Notes under the pieces: generated by a model | What the model was told of the DNA's origin: nothing | What the model saw: the letters and a program-made list of their open reading frames with translations, nothing else | The model's database searches: none | In this document: piece by piece, positions 1-5,135 of the stretch | Layout: each line of letters starts with the position of its first letter | Numbering within the stretch: the first letter of the stretch is position 1 | DNA from: Candidatus Rokuibacteriota bacterium | GTDB lineage: Bacteria; Methylomirabilota; Methylomirabilia; Rokubacteriales; JACPHL01 | Assembly (NCBI GenBank): GCA_016188625.1 | Contig: JACPHL010000255.1 | Location: 1 to 5,463, forward strand | Direction: 5' to 3' | DNA length: 5,463 nucleotides | Made by a program: the position numbers and the translations under genes

Positions 1-1
1 A

Positions 2-99
2 ACTCGGAGGGGGGCTCCGCCCCCCTTCCGAGCCTCCCCCCCAAAGTGGCGCGGGCCAAGCCCGCGCTCGGAGCGGACCATCCATCCGCGTGCCGAGAA
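2..99. repeat. Two-hairpin intergenic repeat, copy A (downstream of pdhB)
   Basis: This 98-base element is about 91% identical by eye to copy B at 1135-1231 (8 substitutions and one C indel). On the plus strand it has hairpin 1 at 3-32, with outer arms CTCGG/CCGAG, inner arms GGGGGGC/GCCCCCC and loop TCC. A C-rich linker follows, then hairpin 2 at 49-67, with arms GCGCGGGC/GCCCGCGC and loop CAA. Weaker similarity to copy B may continue to about 127 (shared ATCGGCAT). With the rest of 100-142, this is all that lies between pdhB and the left edge. I see no gene here, and no T tract on either side of the hairpins to suggest a classical terminator. Confidence 0.85.
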
Positions 100-142
100 C
101 CGAGAGCGTGCGAGCCGCATCGGCATTCCTTGCACAGGTCCT

Positions 143-1129
143 CTAGCCCAGGTAGCAGACCTTCCGGAGCGCCTCGATGATCCGCTCCTTGGAGGGGGTC
201 TTGAGGCGCTCGAGGTTCCGCGCGTACGGCATGGGGGCGTTGGCGCCGGTGACCCGCTCCACGGGGGCGTCGAGGTCGTCGAAGGCGCCCTCGGTGATAA
301 ACGAGGCGATCTCCGAGCCCATCCCCGCGAAGCCGGCCCCCGACTCGGCGACCACGGCCCGGTGGGTCTTCCGGACCGAGGCCAGGATCGTCTCCTTGTC
401 CATGGGGCGGAGGGTCCGGGGGTCCACGATCTCCACCGAGAGCCCGTCGCTCTTCTCCAACTCCTCGGCGGCCTCGAGGACCCGGTAGTACATGCCGGCG
501 TAGGCGATCACGGTCACGTCCCGCCCTTCGCGCTTGACCTCCGCCTGCCCGAGGGGGATCGTGAAGTCGGGGTCGTCCGGCACCTCGCCCTTGATGCCGT
601 AGAGGGTCTCGGACTCGATGAAGATGACGGGGTTGTCGTCCCGGATGGCGCTCTTGAGGAGCCCCTTGGCGTCCCGCGGCGAGGTCGGGCGCACCACCTT
701 GAGGCCCGGGACGTGGTAGAAGTAGCTCTCCATGGACTGGGAGTGCTGGGCCGCGAGCTGGTGGGCCGGCCCGCCGGGACCCCGGACCACCAGCGGGATG
801 GGGAACTGCCCGCCGGACATGTAGTGGATCTTGGCGGCGTGGTTGACGATCTGGTCGAGGGCCAGGATGGCGAAGTTGAAGGTCATCATCTCGACGACCG
901 GTCGGAGCCCGACCATGGCCGCCCCGATCCCCACCCCCGTGAAGCCGGACTCGCAGATGGGGGTGTCCACCACCCGGCGCTCGCCGAACTTCTCCAGGAG
1001 CCCCTGGGTCACCTTGTAGGCCCCCCCGTAGACCCCGATCTCCTCGCCGATCAGGAAGACCCGCTCGTCCCGCTCCATCTCCTCCCGGAGGGCGTGGTTC
1101 AGGGCCTCGCGGTAGGTGATCACCGCCAT
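143..1129 (-). CDS. pdhB: Pyruvate dehydrogenase E1 component, beta subunit
   Basis: This 328-aa protein is the beta subunit of the heterotetrameric pyruvate dehydrogenase E1. It completes the ThDP site with PdhA and binds the E2 core. Clear family blocks are IGEEIGVYGGAYKVTQGL (27-44), DTPICESGFTGVGIGAAM (55-72) with the conserved Glu60 expected to contact the ThDP aminopyrimidine, MTFNFAILALDQIVNHAAK (82-100), MSGGQFPIPLVVRGPGG (104-120) and AQHSQSMESYF (127-137) with the active-site His129. A C-terminal transketolase-like domain follows, including VVAESGAGFAGMGSEIA (259-275) and RVTGANAPMPYA (292-303). Length is normal. The ATG at 1129 gives the standard N-terminus. The ribosome binding site is weak (only GAG about 6 bases upstream) and lies in the last arm of a strong hairpin belonging to a repeat. 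The gene ends in TAG and is flanked on both sides by copies of that repeat. An E2 (pdhC) gene would be expected next but is not in the window. Confidence 0.95.
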   Translation of the reverse strand: MAVITYREALNHALREEMERDERVFLIGEEIGVYGGAYKVTQGLLEKFGERRVVDTPICESGFTGVGIGAAMVGLRPVVEMMTFNFAILALDQIVNHAAKIHYMSGGQFPIPLVVRGPGGPAHQLAAQHSQSMESYFYHVPGLKVVRPTSPRDAKGLLKSAIRDDNPVIFIESETLYGIKGEVPDDPDFTIPLGQAEVKREGRDVTVIAYAGMYYRVLEAAEELEKSDGLSVEIVDPRTLRPMDKETILASVRKTHRAVVAESGAGFAGMGSEIASFITEGAFDDLDAPVERVTGANAPMPYARNLERLKTPSKERIIEALRKVCYLG

Positions 1130-1165
1130 AGATCACTCGGAGGGGGGCTCTGCCCCCCTTCCGAA
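1130..1165 (-). promoter_or_regulatory. Hairpin covering the pdhB translation start region
   Basis: In the mRNA, hairpin 1 of repeat copy B ends in CCGAG, then TGATCT, then the pdhB ATG. The GAG in the 3' arm is the only Shine-Dalgarno-like stretch near the start, and it is paired with CTCGG or its near match. A stem of about 11-12 G/C-rich pairs with one bulge could limit ribosome access or form a transcript-processing or stability site. The structure is seen directly; the regulatory role is inferred. Confidence 0.4.
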
Positions 1166-1231
1166 CCTCCCCCCAAAATTGCGCGGGCAAAGCCCGCGCT
1201 CGGAGCAGAACATCCATCCGTGTGCCGAGAA
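1135..1231. repeat. Two-hairpin intergenic repeat, copy B (between pdhA and pdhB)
   Basis: This is the second copy of the repeat, 97 bases, in the 124-base gap between the pdhA stop and the pdhB start. Hairpin 1 is at about 1136-1165, with arms GGGGGGC/GCCCCCC, loop TCT, and the outer CTCGG/CCGAA losing one end pair. Hairpin 2 is at 1181-1199, with arms GCGCGGGC/GCCCGCGC and loop AAA. Compared with copy A, both loops have changed while every inner stem base is kept. The only stem change is at the outermost pair of hairpin 1. The sense of transcription puts hairpin 2 first and hairpin 1 directly before pdhB. Confidence 0.85.
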
Positions 1232-1253
1232 TCCAGGTATCGGCATCATCCGT

Positions 1254-2261
1254 TCAGCCCTCCTCGTGGTAGACGTTCTGGAGGAGCCACTCGGCCGGCG
1301 GCTCCGGGGAGGCCTCGGCGAACTCCACCGCCTCCGCGACGGTCTGCTCAACCTCCTCCGCGAGGAGTTTCCACTCCGCCTCGTCGAGGACCTCCTCCCG
1401 GAGGAGCCGCTCGCGGAAGACGGCGATGGGGTCGCGCTTCTTCTCCTCCTCCACCTCCGCCTTCGTCCGGTAGATGGCGGCCGAAGGGTCGCGCATGGAG
1501 TGGCCGCGGAACCGGTACGTCCGGGCCTCGAGCAGGGTCGGGGTCTTCTCGCACCTCGCCCGCTCGACCGCCCGGGCCACCGCCTCCCGGACCGCCAGGA
1601 CGTCCATCCCGTCGCAGGCCTCGCCCGGGATCCGGTACGACTCGGCGTGCCGGGCGATCTCGGTCTGGGCCAGGGCCCGCTCCACCGCCGTCCCCATGGC
1701 GTAGCGGTTGTTCTCGCAGATCCAGACCACGGGGAGCTTCCAGAGGGCGGAGAGGTTCAGGGCTTCGTGGAACTCCCCCTGGGGGACCGAGCCGTCTCCG
1801 AAGAAGCAGAGGATGACCCGGTCCTCCTCCCGGTACTTGATGGCGAAGCCGACCCCGGCCGCGATGGGGGGGTAGCCGCCCACGATGGCGTGCCCGCCCA
1901 GGAAGCGGTGGGCCTTGTCGAAGAGGTGCATGGAGCCGCCCTTGCCCTTGGAGACCCCGTCGCGCCGGCCGAACAGCTCGGCCATCACCCGCCGGGGCTC
2001 GACCCCCTTGGCGAGGGCGTGGCCGTGCTCCCGGTAGCCCGCGATGACGTAGTCGTCGTCCCGAAGGGTGGAGATGGCCCCGACCGCCACCGCCTCCTGG
2101 CCGATGTAGAGGTGGAGGAACCCCCCGATCTTCCCGAGGGCGTACATCTCGGCGGCCTTCTCCTCGAACCGCCGGATCAGGAGCATCTGCTGGAGGAGGT
2201 GCCGCAGGGGCTTCTCCTCCCCCGAGGCCTCGCGCGCCGCCGCCTTTGACTTCCCTGCCAC
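1254..2261 (-). CDS. pdhA: Pyruvate dehydrogenase E1 component, alpha subunit
   Basis: This 335-aa protein is the alpha subunit of the thiamin-diphosphate-dependent E1 of the pyruvate dehydrogenase complex. With the beta subunit it decarboxylates pyruvate and passes the acetyl group to the E2 lipoyl domain. The ThDP/Mg signature GDGS (155-158) ... ENN (183-185) is complete. HLYIGQEAVAVGA (50-62), YREHGHALAKG (76-86) and GKGGSMHLFD (106-115) match family blocks, and RFRGHSMRDPS (250-260) is the phosphorylation-loop region with its conserved His. ICENNRYAMGTAVERA (181-196) favours pyruvate dehydrogenase over the acetoin or branched-chain 2-oxoacid enzymes, which remain weaker alternatives. The start is GTG at 2261, supported by GGGGAGG ending 5 bases upstream and by the normal N-terminal length. 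It lies 67 bases after nuoK, with a possible promoter in the gap, and 124 bases before pdhB. The gene looks intact. Confidence 0.95.
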   Translation of the reverse strand: MAGKSKAAAREASGEEKPLRHLLQQMLLIRRFEEKAAEMYALGKIGGFLHLYIGQEAVAVGAISTLRDDDYVIAGYREHGHALAKGVEPRRVMAELFGRRDGVSKGKGGSMHLFDKAHRFLGGHAIVGGYPPIAAGVGFAIKYREEDRVILCFFGDGSVPQGEFHEALNLSALWKLPVVWICENNRYAMGTAVERALAQTEIARHAESYRIPGEACDGMDVLAVREAVARAVERARCEKTPTLLEARTYRFRGHSMRDPSAAIYRTKAEVEEEKKRDPIAVFRERLLREEVLDEAEWKLLAEEVEQTVAEAVEFAEASPEPPAEWLLQNVYHEEG

Positions 2262-2285
2262 GTCGCCCTCCCCTATGCCCTCACA

Positions 2286-2314
2286 AGTATACCCCGTCGG
2301 CCCGGTCGCGCCAC
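2286..2314 (-). promoter_or_regulatory. Possible promoter for pdhA
   Basis: On the minus strand, TATACT (2286-2291) matches the sigma-70 -10 consensus TATAAT at 5 of 6 bases, which stands out in such GC-rich sequence. About 16 bases upstream is only a poor -35 (TGGCGC). A start about 7 bases below the -10 would leave a leader of about 18 bases that still contains the pdhA ribosome binding site GGGGAGG (2267-2273). This would let pdhAB be expressed apart from nuo, but the -35 is weak and the call is tentative. Confidence 0.3.
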
Positions 2315-2328
2315 GCCTTCCGGCGGCC

Positions 2329-2631
2329 TCACCACCGCATGAGGTTGAGGTCGTCCACGTTGATCCGCTGCCGGGCGCGGAAGATGGCCACGATGATGGC
2401 CAGCCCCACCGCCACCTCCGCGGCGGCCACGGTCATGACGAAGAAGACGATCACCTGCCCGTCCAGCTGCCCCGCCTCCCGGCCGAAGGCGACGAAGGCG
2501 AGGTTGGCGGCGTTGAGCATCAGCTCGATGGACATGAAGATGACCAGGGGGTTTCGGCGGACCAGGACCCCCACCACCCCGATGGTGAACAGGACGGCGG
2601 AGAGGGTCGTGTAGTAGCCGACCGGGACCAT
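2329..2631 (-). CDS. nuoK: NADH-quinone oxidoreductase subunit K
   Basis: NuoK (ND4L family, exactly 100 aa, the standard length) is a three-helix subunit of the complex I membrane arm that takes part in proton translocation. Two membrane-embedded glutamates known to matter in E. coli NuoK are present at the same positions: Glu36 in [14 protein letters not shown] (33-46) and Glu72 in [12 protein letters not shown] (68-79). The C-terminus [16 protein letters not shown] is also typical of the family. The ATG at 2631 shares its A with the TGA of nuoJ, and GGAGG lies 5 bases upstream inside nuoJ, which settles the start against longer readings of the same open frame. Translational coupling to nuoJ is likely. 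The gene normally next in line, nuoL, does not follow; pdhA begins 67 bases downstream. Confidence 0.97.
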   Translation of the reverse strand: MVPVGYYTTLSAVLFTIGVVGVLVRRNPLVIFMSIELMLNAANLAFVAFGREAGQLDGQVIVFFVMTVAAAEVAVGLAIIVAIFRARQRINVDDLNLMRW

Positions 2632-3119
2632 CAGGCCCTCCGCCGGGCCAGGACGAGGGCCCCGACCAGGGCCGCCAGGAGCAGGACCGCCGTGATCTCG
2701 AACGGCAGGAGGTAGTCGGTGAAGAGCAGCCGCCCTACCGCCGCGGCGCCGCCCGGCGGCGGCGGGGCCCCGCCCGGTGGCGGGCCGCCCCACATCAGGA
2801 CGCCGACCAGGAGGAGGAAGGCGGCCCCGAGGGGGAGGGCGGCGAGGCGCTGGCGCCGGAAGGGGTCGCGCCCGGTCTCGGCCCGGCCCGGGATGAGGAT
2901 CATGATGGCGAAGAGGAAGAGGACCATGATCGCCCCGGCGTAGATGATCACCTGGGCCGCGGCCAGGAACTCGGCCCGGAGCAGGAGGTAGAGGACGGCG
3001 ACGCAGAAGAGGTTCACCACCAGGAACAGGGCCCCGTGGAGGGGGTTCCGCCGGACCACCAGGCCGATGGCCGAGGCGACGGCGATGAGGGCGGTGACGA
3101 AGAAGGTGACCTGCTCCAC
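2631..3119 (-). CDS. nuoJ: NADH-quinone oxidoreductase subunit J
   Basis: NuoJ (ND6 family, 162 aa with the chosen start) is a small membrane subunit of complex I near the junction between the quinone site and the proton channels. Five hydrophobic segments are visible at about 1-21, 27-47, 52-75, 92-110 and 137-157. The third contains the family hallmark [20 protein letters not shown] (53-72), and [10 protein letters not shown] (23-32) and [18 protein letters not shown] (137-154) are also typical. I chose the GTG at 3119, giving [10 protein letters not shown]. It is the only start that gives a normal ND6 N-terminus, and GAGG lies about 9 bases upstream. The frame stays open to another GTG at 3167, but the extra 16 residues read through a hairpin and look unlike the family. 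A Pro/Gly-rich stretch (111-124) sits in the loop before the last helix. The TGA shares one base with the nuoK ATG (TGATG). Unusually, 329 bases separate it from nuoI. Confidence 0.94.
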   Translation of the reverse strand: MEQVTFFVTALIAVASAIGLVVRRNPLHGALFLVVNLFCVAVLYLLLRAEFLAAAQVIIYAGAIMVLFLFAIMILIPGRAETGRDPFRRQRLAALPLGAAFLLLVGVLMWGGPPPGGAPPPPGGAAAVGRLLFTDYLLPFEITAVLLLAALVGALVLARRRA

Positions 3120-3448
3120 CCTTACTGACCTCGGGGCGGGGCTCCGCCCCCCGACCGAGCACCCCACCGGGCCGCTGGCCCGGCGTGGATCCCCGGGGGA
3201 GGCGGCGGCCCTGAGCGGAACGTTAAGCGGAGCGGCGCGGGTCCCCGTCGTGAGCGAGCCGGGTGGGGAAGCCGGAAGGCGGGCTCAGGACGAAGCAGGA
3301 GGGGCCCCGCCCGGCGGGCCACTGACGGGTGCGCCGCGGAGCGTGTGGAGCGAGGGGTCGGCGCCTCCCCAAGGGGCGTTCGACCACCCGAGAATGGATA
3401 GGCCCGCCGGGGGACAGCGCCCCCAAACGCCTCACTCGGACACATTGC
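3120..3448. other. 329-base spacer between nuoI and nuoJ, no convincing gene
   Basis: No protein-like reading was found. The open frames on both strands here are Pro/Arg/Gly-rich and look like GC-rich chance frames. What it does hold is the diverged two-hairpin element at 3130-3183, an inverted repeat GGCCC/GGGCC at 3303-3320, and a small hairpin GGGGG/CCCCC at 3409-3424. No T tract follows these on the minus strand. A structured RNA or an old insertion remnant cannot be excluded by eye. Confidence 0.6.
3130..3183. repeat. Diverged copy of the two-hairpin element upstream of nuoJ
   Basis: The layout matches copies A and B although the sequence has drifted. Hairpin 1 is at 3130-3159, with outer arms CTCGG (3130-3134) and CCGAG (3155-3159), inner arms GGGGC (3138-3142) and GCCCC (3146-3150) and loop TCC. 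Hairpin 2 is at 3167-3183, with perfect arms CCGGGCC/GGCCCGG around a GCT loop. The shared core of hairpin 1 (CTCGG...GGGGCTCCGCCCC...CCGAG) makes common origin plausible. Hairpin 2 shares only its form, so membership is less certain. On the minus strand hairpin 1 ends 10 bases before the nuoJ GTG. Confidence 0.55.
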
Positions 3449-4040
3449 TCACCTCTCCTGGGCCCAGAGCGCCTCGGGGACGGTCGAGCGGGGGAGCCCG
3501 TCGGCCCCCGCCGGCTCCAGGGCCAGGAGGGTCTCCTTGGTGTAGATCATCCCCTCGCGGCTCAGGGCCGAGAACTCCAGGATCCCGGTGTCCATCCGGA
3601 TCGCGTCCTCCGGGCAGACCTCCACGCAGAAGCCGCAGAAGACGCACTTGCCCAGGTCGATGTCGAACCGCTCCGGGTACTTCTCGATGTCGGGGTTCGG
3701 GTGCTCCGCGGCCACGATGTAGATGCAGTGGGCCGGGCAGACCGTCTGCCACGCACCGGGGGGAGCCGTCCTCGCGCCGGACCAGGCGGTGGAGGCTCCG
3801 GTGCCGGGGCTCCAGCGGGCGCCGCTCCTCGGGGTACTGGAAGGTCACCGCCCCCTTGGCCTCCTTCCGCCCGAGCAGGTAGCGCGCCGTCCAGCGGCCG
3901 AGGTTCCCGAAGAAGTGGGCCGCGGTCACCCCGAGCCCCACCAGGACCTCGACCAGGTAGAACCGCCGCCACCAGCGGAGGGGCGGGGCGAGCGCGGCCC
4001 GGCGGAGGAGCCGCATCACGGTCGGGACGGGATCAGCCAT
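3449..4040 (-). pseudogene. nuoI: NADH-quinone oxidoreductase subunit I, frameshifted by an apparent 14-bp deletion
   Basis: NuoI is the ferredoxin-like subunit of complex I. It holds two [4Fe-4S] clusters (N6a, N6b) that pass electrons toward the quinone. The gene reads in two frames. From the ATG at 4040 the first frame gives 98 codons, including FFGNLGRWTARYLLGRKEAK (43-62) and FQYPEERRP (67-75), ending [10 protein letters not shown]. The homology then continues in another frame from CAG at 3748: [20 protein letters not shown], then [12 protein letters not shown], to the TGA at 3449. The first family motif is C-x2-C-x2-C-x3-C-P, so the first cysteine codon (3755) and the last (3739) should be 30 bases apart. 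They are 16 apart, so 14 bases are missing, including the codons for the second and third cysteines. Restoring 14 bases gives 201 aa, a normal length, with the second motif intact. As written, the product would lack both clusters. The gene lies 6 bases after nuoH, with GAGG over the nuoH stop as a possible SD. I cannot tell a real lesion from a consensus or assembly error. Confidence 0.9.
3736..3750. repeat. Perfect inverted repeat at the nuoI deletion junction
   Basis: GGCAGAC, one base, then GTCTGCC: 7-base arms with a single-base spacer, lying exactly where the nuoI reading frame breaks. If the missing 14 bases were restored, the arms would shorten to about CAGAC/GTCTG, so the break sits at the edge of a pre-existing palindrome. 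Confidence 0.8.
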
Positions 4041-4046
4041 CGCGCC

Positions 4047-5135
4047 TCACACCCAGAGGATGACTCCTGCGGTCAGCACCACGTTCAGGACGGACAGGGG
4101 GAGCAGCCCGAGCCAGCCCAGGCGCATCGCCTGATCGTAGCGGAACCGGGGGAGGGTCCAGCGGATCAGCATCAGGAACCAGCACATGACGGCGACCTTG
4201 ACGCTGAAGGCGAGGACCTGGAGGCTGACCACCGCGAGGTGCGGGAGGGGAACCATCGCGCCCCACGGGAAGGCGAAGCCGTCGGCGGCGAGGTAGGGGA
4301 CCTGCCAGCCGCCCAGGAAGAGCGCCGTGGAGATCCCGGCGATGACCACGGTCTCGACGAAGTCGGCCATCATGAACATCCCGAACTTCATCCCGCTGTA
4401 CTCGACGAAGTAGCCGATGATCTCCGACTCCCCCTCGGGGAAGTCGAAGGGGATCCGCTTGGTGGCGGCGATCCCGGCGGTGAGGAAAAGGACGAAGCCG
4501 AGCGGCTGGAGGAAGAGCCCCCAGGCGGGGAGCCACCCCCAGAGGAGGTCCCCCTGCCGGCGGGCGATCTCCATGAGGTCGAGCGAGCCGTAGACCATGG
4601 TCACCCCCATGATGGAGGCGCCGATGGCGATCTCGGCCGAGATCATGAGGGCGGCGGCCCGCTGCCCGCCCAGGAGGGCGTAGTTGTTCGCCGAGGCCCA
4701 CCCGGCCAGGACGACCCCGTAGACCCCCAGGGAGAGCATGGCGAAGATGTAGAGGAGGCCCACGTCGAGGCCCACGGCCTGGAGCGGGATCTCCCGGTCC
4801 CCGACCCGGAGGACGTCCCCGAAGGGGATGGTGGCGAAGGCCACCAGGGCGAAGAAGAGGGAGACGAAGGGCGCCACCTGGAAGAGGACCCGGTCCGCCC
4901 GGAGGGGCATGAAGTCCTCCTTGGTGAGCATCTTGACCGCGTCGGCGAGCGGGTGGAAGAGCCCCCAGAGCCGGAGCCCGAGGATCCGGGCCCGGTTCGC
5001 CCCCACCCGGTCCTGCATGACCGCCGACTGCTTCCGCTCCACCCAGGTCAGGAGCCCGCCGAGGTTCAGGACGAAGAGCATGAGGAAGCTGACCTTGGCG
5101 AGGGCGATCCCCAGCTCCGCCGCCACCGCACTCAC
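4047..5135 (-). CDS. nuoH: NADH-quinone oxidoreductase subunit H (complex I membrane subunit)
   Basis: NuoH (ND1 family, 362 aa) is the membrane subunit that joins the peripheral arm to the membrane arm of complex I and forms much of the quinone-binding chamber. Family signatures are clear: WVERKQSAVMQDRVGANRA at 31-49, ADAVKMLTKEDFMP at 64-77, GWASANNYALLGGQRAA at 145-161 followed by the SAEI of a charged helix (166-169), PFDFPEGESEIIGYFVEYSG at 229-248, and RWTLPRFRYDQAMRLGW at 325-341. About eight hydrophobic segments are visible, as expected for the family, and the length is slightly above the usual 320-350. The start is GTG at 5135. It overlaps the nuoG stop as GTGA and is preceded by AAGGTGG about five bases upstream, a fair ribosome binding site. 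An internal GTG at codon 4 is a less likely alternative. The stop is 6 bases before nuoI. No damage is seen. Confidence 0.97.
   Translation of the reverse strand: MSAVAAELGIALAKVSFLMLFVLNLGGLLTWVERKQSAVMQDRVGANRARILGLRLWGLFHPLADAVKMLTKEDFMPLRADRVLFQVAPFVSLFFALVAFATIPFGDVLRVGDREIPLQAVGLDVGLLYIFAMLSLGVYGVVLAGWASANNYALLGGQRAAALMISAEIAIGASIMGVTMVYGSLDLMEIARRQGDLLWGWLPAWGLFLQPLGFVLFLTAGIAATKRIPFDFPEGESEIIGYFVEYSGMKFGMFMMADFVETVVIAGISTALFLGGWQVPYLAADGFAFPWGAMVPLPHLAVVSLQVLAFSVKVAVMCWFLMLIRWTLPRFRYDQAMRLGWLGLLPLSVLNVVLTAGVILWV

Noticed and set aside
3-67. Rho-independent terminator after pdhB
   Set aside because: The stems are strong but no run of T follows on the minus strand, and the same element occurs inside the pdhA-pdhB gap where termination would be odd.
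1-1231. Insertion sequence or composite transposon carrying pdhB between direct repeats
   Set aside because: The flanking repeats are about 98 bases of hairpins with no transposase, and pdhB is a core gene that matches its neighbours in composition; better explained as intergenic repeats.
362-1816. Long plus-strand open frame (484 codons) opposite pdhB and pdhA
   Set aside because: Antisense to two clearly conserved genes and rich in Pro/Arg/Gly/His/Leu; a typical shadow in GC-rich DNA with no recognisable domain.
3120-3167. Longer NuoJ starting at the GTG at 3167
   Set aside because: The 16 extra residues ([15 protein letters not shown] after the start) are unlike ND6 N-termini and are encoded by the hairpin element; the GTG at 3119 has a better-placed SD and a normal N-terminus.
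3122-3445. Possible small minus-strand gene (107 codons) in the nuoI-nuoJ spacer
   Set aside because: Starts at an ATG overlapping the nuoI end region, but the translation is Pro/Arg/Gly-rich, has no domain or membrane pattern, and runs through the hairpins; not supported as coding.
3739-3755. Programmed ribosomal frameshift in nuoI
   Set aside because: No slippery heptamer is seen, and a simple shift would not restore the two missing cysteines required by the motif.
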